Assembly (NCBI RefSeq): GCF_003703395.1
Contig: NZ_RDQN01000003.1
Coordinates: 310,001 to 374,000, forward strand
Direction: 5' to 3'
Source of the DNA: Pseudoxanthomonas spadix
GTDB taxonomy: Bacteria; Pseudomonadota; Gammaproteobacteria; Xanthomonadales; Xanthomonadaceae
Length of the DNA stretch: 64,000 bases
Shown: positions 52,506 through 60,543 of the stretch, in pieces
How the letters are laid out: every line of letters starts with the position of its first letter
Position numbering within the stretch: position 1 is the stretch's first letter
The notes under the pieces: generated by a model
The model's input: the letters and a program-made list of their open reading frames with translations, nothing else
What the model was told of the DNA's origin: nothing
Database searches by the model: none
Made by a program: the position numbers and the translations under genes

Positions 52506-53162
52506 TCAGGCGCTGGAGGCCATCGCCCGCGAGCCGGTCAGGATCATCCGCAGCATGGTCGAGAGCTGCTCCACCAGCTCCGGGTCGCGTTCGGGCGGCA
52601 GGTCCATGGCGGTGGCACCGGCGGCGAAGACCAGGCGGGTGATCGCCTTGGAGACCAGCGCCGGCTCGTGCAGGGTCGCGCCGTCGGCGGCGGCCAGGCG
52701 GATCAGGTCCACCTTCAGCTCGTCCTCGAAATAGCTCAGCTCGCGCTCGACCGCGGCCTTGAACGCATCCGAGCCGACCATGCCTTCGCGCAGCAGCACG
52801 TGCAGCAGCTTGTCGTCGGCGCGCAGCTGTTCCATGAAGGTTTCCACCGAGGTGCGGATCACGCTGCGCTCGGCGCGCAGCGCGCGCCGGCGGGCCTGGC
52901 CGATGATCTGGCGCAGCGAGCTGCCGGCCAGGTCGATCAGGGCCACGGCCAGTTCGTCCATGTCGCGGAACTGGCGGTAAAAGGAATTGGGCGCGATCCC
53001 GGCCTCGCGGGCCACCTCGCGCAGGCTCAGCGAGGACAGGCTGCGATGCGGGCCGACCAGGCGCAGGGCCGCCGCCAGCAGGTCCTGGCGCGAAATGCCG
53101 GCCCGGCGGACGGGAGCGGCGTCTTCTGCGGTGCTGTCGATGGCAGATTCCGGAACGGACAT
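52506..53162 (-). CDS. desT: TetR-family regulator of unsaturated fatty acids (DesT/FabR-like)
   Basis: This 218-residue TetR protein has an N-terminal helix-turn-helix (SLREVAREAGIAPNSFYRQF) matching FabR/DesT, which sense the acyl-CoA or acyl-ACP pool and repress desaturase genes. The ligand domain follows. It is divergent from a ferredoxin reductase and an acyl desaturase, the same arrangement as desT-desC-desB in Pseudomonas. The ATG at 53162 is chosen over an upstream TTG. A perfect dyad lies in the shared spacer. Confidence 0.85.
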   Translation of the reverse strand: MSVPESAIDSTAEDAAPVRRAGISRQDLLAAALRLVGPHRSLSSLSLREVAREAGIAPNSFYRQFRDMDELAVALIDLAGSSLRQIIGQARRRALRAERSVIRTSVETFMEQLRADDKLLHVLLREGMVGSDAFKAAVERELSYFEDELKVDLIRLAAADGATLHEPALVSKAITRLVFAAGATAMDLPPERDPELVEQLSTMLRMILTGSRAMASSA

Positions 53163-53234
53163 GGCGGGCAATCCTTTTCCCGGGGCAGCCGGGTCAATGG
53201 ATCATAGTCGCATCATGAATGCACAAGTGTATAG

Positions 53235-53254
53235 ACAGATGTTCTGACATCTGT
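53235..53254. promoter_or_regulatory. Operator dyad between desT and desC
   Basis: ACAGATGT and ACATCTGT form a perfect 8-bp inverted repeat with a 4-base centre (TCTG). It lies about 12 bases before the desC start and 72 bases from desT, in a short AT-richer stretch (TGTATAGACAG and CTGTATAGTG). TetR regulators bind such sites; DesT-like binding here would control the desaturase operon and perhaps desT itself. Confidence 0.65.
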
Positions 53255-53266
53255 ATAGTGGCCTCC

Positions 53267-54364
53267 ATGACTGCCGTCCTGCCCCGCCGTACCTCTGCCC
53301 CGTTTTCCCGCGTTCTGCGTGTCGCCAGTGCGCTGGTCGAACCGGCGGTATTCGATTTCTGGGCCACCCGGGTCAATCCCCTGTGGACCTGGGAGCGCCC
53401 GCTGGCGCGCCTGCGCGAGCGCCGCCAAGCTTCGGCCGATGCGATGACCCTGGTGCTGCAGACCAACCGGCACTTCGCCGGTGTGCGTCCGGGCCAGCAC
53501 GTCAACCTTGGGGTGGAGGTCGATGGCGCCCGCCTGAGCCGCAGCTACAGCCCCAGCGCGGTGGCTGGCGACCGGATCGAGATCACCGTGCGCGAAGTGG
53601 CCGGCGGCCGTGTCAGCCGCCATCTGTGCCGCGATGCGCGGGTGGGCGAGGTGTTCGACCTGGGCGCGGCCTTCGGTGAGATGACCCTGCCGCCGGCGGT
53701 GCAGGGCCGCTGGCTGTTCCTGGCCGCCGGCAGCGGCATCACCCCGCTGATGGCGATGCTGCGTCAGCTCGACGCCGCGGGCATGGCGGTGCAGATGGAC
53801 CTGGTGTACTGGGCCCGCACCCGCGCCCAGGTCTGCTTCGCCGATGAATTGCAGGCGCTGGCCGCCCGGCACGCCGGTTTCAGGCTGCACCTGGCGCTGA
53901 CCGGGCAGGACGATGGCCGGGGCGGCTTCGCGCCGCGGATCGGCCAGACCGACCTGGCCACGCTGGTGCCGCAGCTGGCGCAGTGCCAGGTCTATGCCTG
54001 CGGCCCGCACGGCTTTGTCGAAGCCGCCCGCCAGGCGCTGCAGGCCCGCGTGGCCCGCTTCGAGGCCGAAGCCTTCACCCCGCCCCAGGCCCAGCCCGGC
54101 GAAGCCGGCACGGTCCAGGTCACGCTGTCACGCAGCGGGCGCACCCTGACCGTGCCGCGAGACCGCCCGCTGCTGCAGGCGCTGGAAGAGCAGGGCCTGC
54201 GCCCGGCCTCCGGCTGCCGCATGGGCATCTGCAACACCTGCGCCTGCGGCAAGCGCGAAGGCATCACCCGCGATACCCAGACCAATGCACGTTCGGCCGA
54301 GCCGGACGCCACCGTGCGCATCTGCATCAACGCCGCCGCCTCCGACCTCACCCTGGATCTGTAA
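53267..54364 (+). CDS. desC: Ferredoxin reductase-type electron donor of the desaturase (DesC-like)
   Basis: This 365-residue protein joins an FAD domain (RSYSPSAVAGDRIEITVRE), an NAD-binding domain (FLAAGSGITPLMAML; VYACGPHGFVE) and a C-terminal [2Fe-2S] domain. The cluster ligands are in SGCRMGICNTCACGK and a later VRICINAA. It would pass electrons from NAD(P)H to the desaturase that follows, as DesC does in Pseudomonas. Its TAA stop shares a base with the desaturase start in TAATG. Confidence 0.9.
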   Translation: MTAVLPRRTSAPFSRVLRVASALVEPAVFDFWATRVNPLWTWERPLARLRERRQASADAMTLVLQTNRHFAGVRPGQHVNLGVEVDGARLSRSYSPSAVAGDRIEITVREVAGGRVSRHLCRDARVGEVFDLGAAFGEMTLPPAVQGRWLFLAAGSGITPLMAMLRQLDAAGMAVQMDLVYWARTRAQVCFADELQALAARHAGFRLHLALTGQDDGRGGFAPRIGQTDLATLVPQLAQCQVYACGPHGFVEAARQALQARVARFEAEAFTPPQAQPGEAGTVQVTLSRSGRTLTVPRDRPLLQALEEQGLRPASGCRMGICNTCACGKREGITRDTQTNARSAEPDATVRICINAAASDLTLDL

Positions 54365-55521
54365 TGGCCCACAAGAACCGCCCGCTTTCCCAGGACGAAC
54401 TGCAGCACTTCGGCGCCGAGCTGGACGCGTTGCGCGCACGCACGCTGGCCCAGCTCGGCGCGCCCGACGCGCGCTACATCCGCCGTGCGGTTTCGGCCGT
54501 GCGCTGGACCGGCGCGCTGGGCCGGATCCTGTTGTTCGTCGGTGCATTCGTGCCGATGCTGCTGTGGCCGGCCTGCATCGCCGGCACCCTGCTGCTGGCG
54601 CTGTCCAAGATCCTGGAGAACATGACCGTCGGCCACAACGTGATCCACGGCCAGTACGACTGGATGGGCGACCGGCAGCTGCACAGCCGCAGCTACGAAT
54701 GGGACATCGTGGCCACCAGCGAAAACTGGCGCAGGACCCATAATTTCCGCCACCACACCTACACCAACGTGCGCGGGCTGGATGACGACATCGGCTACGG
54801 CCTGCTGCGGATCTTCCCCGAGCAGAAGTGGAGGCCGTTCTACCTGCTGCAGCCGCCGATCGCGGTGGTCTTCTGCCTGCTGTTCGAGTGGGGCGTGGCG
54901 ATCCAGGACCTGCGCCTGGGCCGGTTCTTCGCCGGCAAGATGAGCTTCAGGCAGCTGCGCGCGCAGCTCAGCCCGCTGGGCCGCAAGATCGGCCGCCAGA
55001 TGCTCAAGGACTACGTGATCTTCCCCGCGCTGGCCGGCCCGTTCTTCCTGCCGGTGCTGCTGGGCAACATCACTGCCAACGTGCTGCGCAGCATCTGGAC
55101 CTACGTGGTGATCTTCTGCGGCCACTTCACCGCCGAAGCGGAGACCTTCCCCAAGGACGTGGTGCGCAACGAGAGCCGTGGTCACTGGTACCTGCGCCAG
55201 CTGCGCGGTTCCTCCAACATCAGCGGCGGGCGCGTGATCGACGTGCTGACCGGCGACCTGAGCCATCAGATCGAGCATCATTTTTTCCCGGACATTCCGG
55301 CCAACCGCTATGCCGACATGGCCGTGGAAGTGCGCGAGATCTGCAAGCGCTACGGCCAGCATTACAACACCGGCTCGCTGTTCAGGCAGTTCGGTCAGGT
55401 GGCATGGCGCATCGTGCGGCATGCGTTCCCCAGCAAGCCGCGTCGCCAGGCGGCGTTGACCCGCAAGCCGGCGGCCGCGCTGGAGATGGGCGCAAACCAG
55501 GCCGCCCAGCAGGCTGGCTGA
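54364..55521 (+). CDS. desB: Membrane fatty acyl-CoA desaturase (DesB-like)
   Basis: This 385-residue desaturase has the three histidine boxes that hold the di-iron centre: HNVIH (91-95), HNFRHH (126-131) and HQIEHHFFP (from 301). Two hydrophobic regions place it in the membrane. It should introduce a cis double bond into saturated acyl-CoA using electrons from DesC, raising membrane fluidity. It is coupled to desC by a one-base overlap. Confidence 0.9.
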   Translation: MAHKNRPLSQDELQHFGAELDALRARTLAQLGAPDARYIRRAVSAVRWTGALGRILLFVGAFVPMLLWPACIAGTLLLALSKILENMTVGHNVIHGQYDWMGDRQLHSRSYEWDIVATSENWRRTHNFRHHTYTNVRGLDDDIGYGLLRIFPEQKWRPFYLLQPPIAVVFCLLFEWGVAIQDLRLGRFFAGKMSFRQLRAQLSPLGRKIGRQMLKDYVIFPALAGPFFLPVLLGNITANVLRSIWTYVVIFCGHFTAEAETFPKDVVRNESRGHWYLRQLRGSSNISGGRVIDVLTGDLSHQIEHHFFPDIPANRYADMAVEVREICKRYGQHYNTGSLFRQFGQVAWRIVRHAFPSKPRRQAALTRKPAAALEMGANQAAQQAG

Positions 55522-55570
55522 ACGATCCGCCTGGCGGCAACGCGCCTGCGGTGCATGAACAGCCGAAAAC

Positions 55571-55588
55571 GGCGGGTCAAGACCCGCC
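55571..55588. repeat. GGCGGGTC-type hairpin after the desaturase gene
   Basis: GGCGGGTC and GACCCGCC pair perfectly with a 2-base loop, about 50 bases after the desB stop. Such units occur as intergenic repeats in xanthomonads and could end transcription weakly; no T-run follows directly. Confidence 0.5.
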
Positions 55589-55730
55589 CTACCGATGCCG
55601 GCCCCGTCAGGCGGCCTTGGCCGGATACCGCGAAACGCCGCCCTGCACGCGCAAGCGGCGATTTTTTTCACCGGCGATGCAGCCGTGCCGGCGTACCGTC
55701 AAGGCATTCCTTCGCAAGCAGGACATCGCC

Positions 55731-56150
55731 ATGAAAGCCTCCGTCATTTCCCTGTCCGCGGCACTGCCGCTTCTGGCCGTGTTTGCCGCCGGCGCGCAGC
55801 AGCTCAGGCAGCCAACCATCGCCCCGGCACAAAGTGGCGCCCGCACGCTGCCGCAGCCGGCCAGCCCGCAGAGCCGCTCGGTCGCCAGCGACCCCGGCCA
55901 GCGCAGCCAGGCGCCACTGATCAGTCCGAAGGGCCCGGCCACCGATGCCAATCGTCCGGTCCAGCCGAGCACCGCAGCACCGGCCACGCCGGCAGCGTCA
56001 GCGCGCGTGGTCGATCCGCAAGGCAGGCCGATCAGCGGTGCGGTGCCGATGGGGACCAACCAGGTCATGGACCCCAAGACCGGAAAGGTCTACACCACCA
56101 TGCCCCACGGTGATGGCCAGCGGATCATCCAGCCGACGCCCAAGCCCTGA
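55731..56150 (+). CDS. Small secreted protein, first of two tandem paralogues
   Basis: This 139-residue protein has a signal peptide (MKASVISLSAALPLLAVFAA), cleaved near GAQQ, and a Ser/Pro/Ala-rich middle. The C-terminal domain of about 45 residues (VVDPQGRPISGAVPMGTNQV, then TTMPHGDGQRII) is shared with the next gene. I do not recognise the family. AGGA lies seven bases before the start. Likely periplasmic or exported. Confidence 0.75.
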   Translation: MKASVISLSAALPLLAVFAAGAQQLRQPTIAPAQSGARTLPQPASPQSRSVASDPGQRSQAPLISPKGPATDANRPVQPSTAAPATPAASARVVDPQGRPISGAVPMGTNQVMDPKTGKVYTTMPHGDGQRIIQPTPKP

Positions 56151-56229
56151 GCGGATGCACCTTGCCCGCGCTGCAGGCACCGGTGTCGACGCGTTACGTG
56201 CTGGACCTCTGCACGCCGGATGTGGCGGC

Positions 56230-56607
56230 ATGAAGACCCTGCTGATTTGCGCCTTCTCCGCACTGCTGCTCCTGCCAACGGCCAGCGGCGCGCAACAGCT
56301 GGGTCAGCCCCACCCGACTGCCTCGGTGCGCCAGGACCTCTCCGAGCGCGCCGACGCGACGCCCAAGGTCGCTTCCGACACCGGCATCACCCCTGTCCGC
56401 GTGGAACAGCCGCTCTCCATCCAGCCCGACCCGCCGACCCGGCCGGTCCGGGTGCTCGATGCGCGCGGCCGGGAAATCCCGGGCGCGGTGCAGCTGGGCC
56501 CCTATCGCGTGCTCGATCCCAGGGACGGCAGGATCCATATGACGATGCCGGTCGGCGACGGCCAGCGGATCATCGACTTGCCCAAAAAGAGCGACCCTCC
56601 CGGATAG
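56230..56607 (+). CDS. Small secreted protein, second tandem paralogue
   Basis: This 125-residue protein has a signal peptide (MKTLLICAFSALLLLPTASG) followed by AQQLGQP, much like AQQLRQP in the preceding gene. Its C-terminal domain VLDARGREIPGAVQLGPYRV, then MTMPVGDGQRIIDLP, aligns with the paralogue. It has no recognised family. A likely terminator follows immediately. Confidence 0.75.
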   Translation: MKTLLICAFSALLLLPTASGAQQLGQPHPTASVRQDLSERADATPKVASDTGITPVRVEQPLSIQPDPPTRPVRVLDARGREIPGAVQLGPYRVLDPRDGRIHMTMPVGDGQRIIDLPKKSDPPG

Positions 56608-56614
56608 GCGAGAG

Positions 56615-56640
56615 CCCGGCCATCGGCCGGGTTTGTTCTT
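56615..56640 (+). terminator. Intrinsic terminator after the paralogue pair
   Basis: CCCGGCC (56615-56621) pairs with GGCCGGG (56625-56631) around the loop ATC and is followed by a T-rich tail TTTGTTCTT. It lies eight bases after the second paralogue and between it and the convergent dcp gene. Confidence 0.75.
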
Positions 56641-56664
56641 GCGCCCAATACACCGGCCCCTGGA

Positions 56665-58821
56665 TCAGTCCAGTTTGGTCTGCAGGCCGCGTTTTTCCAG
56701 CAGCGGTTCGATCTGCGGCGCGTGGCCGGCAAAATCCTGGAACAGCTTCATCGCGTCCTGGCTGCCGCCCTGCGAGAGCAGCAGCTTGCGGAAGCGATCG
56801 CCGTTGGCCCGGCTCAGGCCGCCGTGCTGCTCGAACCACTGCTGGGTGTTGGCATCCAGGACCTCGGACCAGATGTAGGCGTAATAGCCGGCCGAATAGC
56901 CGCCCATGATGTGGCTGAAGTACGGGGTGCGATAACGCGGCGGGACCGGCGGATAGGCGATGCCGTCGGCGGCCAGGGCCCGGGCTTCGAACGCCATCAC
57001 GCCTGCCGCATCGGGGATCTGGTCGACGCTGATCTGGTGCCAGCGCTGGTCCAGCATCGCCGCGCCCAGATATTCGGTGGTGGCAAAGCCCTGGTTGAAC
57101 TTGGCCGCGGCCAGGACCTTGTCCAGCAGCTCCTGCGGCATGGCCTCACCGCTCTGGTGGTGCCTGGCGTAGTGCTTGAGCACCGACGGATAGTCGGCCC
57201 ACATCTCGTTGACCTGCGAGGGGAACTCGACGAAATCGCGTGGCACGCTGGTCCCGGAGAAATACGGGTACTGCACGTTGGAGAACATCCCGTGCAGCGC
57301 ATGGCCGAACTCGTGGAACGCGGTGGTGACCTCATCCCAGGTCAGCAGGGTCGGCTGGCCGGCCGGTGGCTTGGGGATGTTGAGGTGGTTGGCCACCACC
57401 GGCTTGTCGCCGGTCAGGCCGGACTGGGAGACATAGGCATTCATCCAGGCACCGCCGCGCTTGGAGGCGCGCGCGTACGGATCGAAGATGAAGATCGCCA
57501 GCTGCGAGCCATCGGCATCGAACACGTCGTAGACGTAGGTATCCGGGTGGTACTTGGGCAGGTCCGTGCGCTCCTTGAAGGTCAGCCCGTATTCCTGGCC
57601 GGCGGCGTAGAAGACGCCGTTTTCCAGCACGTTCTTCATTTCGAAGTACGGCTTGAGCTGGGACTGGTCAAAGTTGTACTTGGCCTGGCGCACCTTCTCG
57701 CTGTAGAAGGCCCAGTCCCAGGCGGCCAGCGTGAAGCTCGGCTTGCCGGCCGCCTTCTGCTCGGCATCGATCATCGCCTGCAGGTCGGCCGCCTCGCGTT
57801 TGGCGTTGGCCACCGCCGCCGGCGCCAGCTTGCCCAGCATGTCGTTGACCGCCTGCGGGGTCTTGGCGGTCTGGTCTTCCAGCGAATAGGCCGCGTAGGT
57901 GGGATAGCCCAGCATCTTCGCCTTCTGCGCGCGCAGGGTCATGATCCGCGACACCAGGGCGGTGTTGTCGTAGGCATTGCCGCGGCTGCCGCGATTGATC
58001 GAGGCCTTGAAGATCTTCTCGCGCAGGTCGCGGTTGCTGAGGTTGGTCAGCGGCGGCTGTCCGGTGGTATTGAGCAGGGTGATGACGTATTTGCCGGGCA
58101 GGTTGCGCGAGTTGGCTTCGTCGGCTGCGGTGGAGATCTGCGACTGGCTCAGGCCGGCCAGTTGTGTGACGTCATCGACCACCACGGCCGAGTCGTTGAC
58201 CTCCTTGAGCACGTTCTGGCTGAACTGCGTGGCCAGCGCGGCCAGCTCGGCATTGATCTGCTTGAGCTTGGTCTTGTCCGCATCGGAAAGTTTGGCACCG
58301 TCGCGGACGAAATCGGTGTGGTACTTCTCGATCAGGCGCACGCCCTGCGGGTCCAGGCCCAGCTCGGTGCGCGTGTCGTACAGCGCCTGGATGCGCGCAA
58401 ACAGCTTGCCGTTGAGCGAGATCGCATCGCGATGGGCGGCAAACCTGGCCGAGTAGTCGCTGCGCAGTTTCTCGCGCACCGGGTTGGTATCGGTGCCGAC
58501 CAGGTTGAAGAACACCGTGCTCGCCCGCTCCAGCAGCTGGCCGCTCTTTTCCATCGCCACGATGGTGTTGTCGAAGGTCGGCTTGGCCGGGTTGTCGGCG
58601 ATGGCTTGGATTTCCTCAAGCTGCGCAGCCATGCCGGCATCGAAGGCCGGCGCGAAATCGGCATCGGTGATCCTGTCGAACTGCGGGTAGTGCAGCGGCA
58701 GCGGGCTTTGCGCAAAAAATGGATTGGCCGGCTGGCTGGCTGCGCTGGCAGGCGTCTGGGCATGGGCGGACATGGGCATTCCAAGGGCAAGGGCGAGCGC
58801 CAGGGCGAGGCGGGTGGTCAT
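56665..58821 (-). CDS. dcp: Peptidyl-dipeptidase Dcp (M3 metallopeptidase)
   Basis: This 718-residue zinc peptidase has a signal peptide (ALALALALGMPMSAHAQ) and the M3 active-site motif HEFGH at 503-507, with a downstream acidic ligand in the family pattern (PSQVNEMWADYP). Dcp removes dipeptides from the C-terminus of oligopeptides; the signal suggests periplasmic action. The start at 58821 has GGAAG about nine bases upstream. It is convergent to the small secreted genes. Confidence 0.93.
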   Translation of the reverse strand: MTTRLALALALALGMPMSAHAQTPASAASQPANPFFAQSPLPLHYPQFDRITDADFAPAFDAGMAAQLEEIQAIADNPAKPTFDNTIVAMEKSGQLLERASTVFFNLVGTDTNPVREKLRSDYSARFAAHRDAISLNGKLFARIQALYDTRTELGLDPQGVRLIEKYHTDFVRDGAKLSDADKTKLKQINAELAALATQFSQNVLKEVNDSAVVVDDVTQLAGLSQSQISTAADEANSRNLPGKYVITLLNTTGQPPLTNLSNRDLREKIFKASINRGSRGNAYDNTALVSRIMTLRAQKAKMLGYPTYAAYSLEDQTAKTPQAVNDMLGKLAPAAVANAKREAADLQAMIDAEQKAAGKPSFTLAAWDWAFYSEKVRQAKYNFDQSQLKPYFEMKNVLENGVFYAAGQEYGLTFKERTDLPKYHPDTYVYDVFDADGSQLAIFIFDPYARASKRGGAWMNAYVSQSGLTGDKPVVANHLNIPKPPAGQPTLLTWDEVTTAFHEFGHALHGMFSNVQYPYFSGTSVPRDFVEFPSQVNEMWADYPSVLKHYARHHQSGEAMPQELLDKVLAAAKFNQGFATTEYLGAAMLDQRWHQISVDQIPDAAGVMAFEARALAADGIAYPPVPPRYRTPYFSHIMGGYSAGYYAYIWSEVLDANTQQWFEQHGGLSRANGDRFRKLLLSQGGSQDAMKLFQDFAGHAPQIEPLLEKRGLQTKLD

Positions 58822-59031
58822 GCGTTGCAGCTTCCGGTTGCGAAGGATGACCGTGAAGGCTACCGCAGTCGCGCATTTGCAGCACGCACGGGCGCGCGAT
58901 GCATGACGCGGCTGTCATCTGCCAGCTGCCCGCTCGCACCGGGTCCAGGCCCAGGACCCAGGCGGCACGCTGCTGGCAGGGCACTCCTGCAGCGCCTATG
59001 ATCGCGGCGGGACTGGTCGGGGAATCGATGC

Positions 59032-59514
59032 ATGCGGGGCGTCTTCGCGTTTTCTGCGATTGATATCAACGGGCACGAGCAGCCATTGTCCGACTGGGCC
59101 GGTTCGGTCCTGTTGATCGTCAACGTCGCCTCGCGCTGCAGCTTCACCCCGCAGTACGGCGGGCTGGAAGTGCTGTGGCAGCAGTACCGCGATCGCGGAC
59201 TGGTGGTGCTGGGATTTCCGTGTGACCAGTTCGGCCACCAGGAGCCCGGTGACCAGGACCAGATCCGCGCGTTCTGCAGCCTCAACTACGCGGTCAGCTT
59301 CCCGATGTTCGCCAAGGTGGAGGTCAACGGCGAGCGCGCACATCCGCTGTGGCAGCGACTCAAGCGCGAGCGGCCCGGCCTGCTGGGCACGCAGCGGATC
59401 AAGTGGAACTTCACCAAGTTCCTGGTCGGCCGCAACGGCCAGGTGCTCAGGCGTTACGGACCGCGGCGCGCGCCGGCCTCGCTGGCGGCTGACATCGGGC
59501 GCGCGCTGGGTTGA
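59032..59514 (+). CDS. gpx: Glutathione/thioredoxin peroxidase
   Basis: This 160-residue thiol peroxidase has the peroxidatic cysteine C36 in NVASRCSFTPQYGGLE. A second cysteine C64 occurs in GFPCDQFGHQEPG and the active-site tryptophan W125 in IKWNFTKFL. Cysteine rather than selenocysteine is used. It reduces hydrogen peroxide or lipid peroxides, perhaps useful near membrane desaturation genes. It is divergent from dcp. Confidence 0.9.
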   Translation: MRGVFAFSAIDINGHEQPLSDWAGSVLLIVNVASRCSFTPQYGGLEVLWQQYRDRGLVVLGFPCDQFGHQEPGDQDQIRAFCSLNYAVSFPMFAKVEVNGERAHPLWQRLKRERPGLLGTQRIKWNFTKFLVGRNGQVLRRYGPRRAPASLAADIGRALG

Positions 59515-59580
59515 AGCCGGCCGCAGTGCGCACGGCATTGGTGCCTGCGAGCCGGGCCGGTGGCGCCGGCACGGGCGCTT

Positions 59581-60360
59581 TCACTTCTCCACGAAGGCCC
59601 GTTCGAACACGTAGTGCCCGGGGCTGCCAATGCGCGGCGAGGCCTGGAAGCCGCGGCTGTCCAGCAGCGCACGCAGGTCGGCCAGCATCTGCGGGCTGCC
59701 GCAGATCATGAAGCGATCGCGCGCCGGATCGATCGGTTCCAGCCCCAGGCTGCGCGCCATCTGGCCGCTGTCCAGCAGCTCGGTCAGGCGCCCGTGGTTG
59801 CGGAACGGCTCGCGCGTGACCGCCGGGTAGTACAGCAGCTTGTCGCGCAGCATCGGGCCCAGGAACTCGTGCCGGGGCAGCACCTTCTCGAACTCGTCGC
59901 GGTAGGCCAGGTCCTTTTCGAAGCGCACGCCGTGGGCCACGATGACCTTGTCGAAGCGCTCGTAGGTCTGCGGATCCTTGGACACGCTCAGCCACGGCGC
60001 CAGGCCGGTGCCGGTGCCCAGCAGGTACAGGTTCTTGCCCGGCTGCAGGTCGGAGATCAGCAGGGTGCCGGTGGGCTTCTTGCCGACCAGCACGCTGTCG
60101 CCGGGCTGGAGATGCTGCAGGCGCGAGGTCAACGGACCGCCCGGCACCTTGATGCTGAAGAACTCCAGCTGCTCTTCCCAGTTGGCACTGGCGATGGAAT
60201 AGGCACGCAGCAGCGGCCGCGGCTGCGCGTCCAGGCCGATCATCACGAACTGGCCATTCTCGAAGCGGAAGCCGTCGTTGCGGGTGGTGGTGAAGCTGAA
60301 GTAGTCGTCGGTCCAGTGGTGGACCTCAAGCACCGTCTCGGTGCCGTAAGCGGAAGACAT
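59581..60360 (-). CDS. fpr: Ferredoxin/flavodoxin-NADP+ reductase
   Basis: This 259-residue FAD enzyme transfers electrons between NADPH and ferredoxin or flavodoxin. It has the FAD motif RAYSIAS, the NADP-binding LLGTGTGLAP and the C-terminal RFMICGSPQML. It ends in VEK after GHYVFERAF, like bacterial Fpr proteins of the Azotobacter/Pseudomonas group. The start at 60360 fits the family length; the frame extends upstream without similarity. Confidence 0.93.
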   Translation of the reverse strand: MSSAYGTETVLEVHHWTDDYFSFTTTRNDGFRFENGQFVMIGLDAQPRPLLRAYSIASANWEEQLEFFSIKVPGGPLTSRLQHLQPGDSVLVGKKPTGTLLISDLQPGKNLYLLGTGTGLAPWLSVSKDPQTYERFDKVIVAHGVRFEKDLAYRDEFEKVLPRHEFLGPMLRDKLLYYPAVTREPFRNHGRLTELLDSGQMARSLGLEPIDPARDRFMICGSPQMLADLRALLDSRGFQASPRIGSPGHYVFERAFVEK

Positions 60361-60543
60361 GGGCGAATCGTCGTCACGGAGGGGATCATGCAAGACGCAG
60401 TGTAAGTGGCGCCATGGAACCGGTGCTCACCTCTTGCGAGGTGGCGCGCACTTGGCTGCAAGCGTGGTCGGGCGCGGGCGCGCCCTGGAACAGACACCTC
60501 GAGGCGAGCGCGGCACGCGCGCCCCCCCCAAAGTTGGTGGCGC

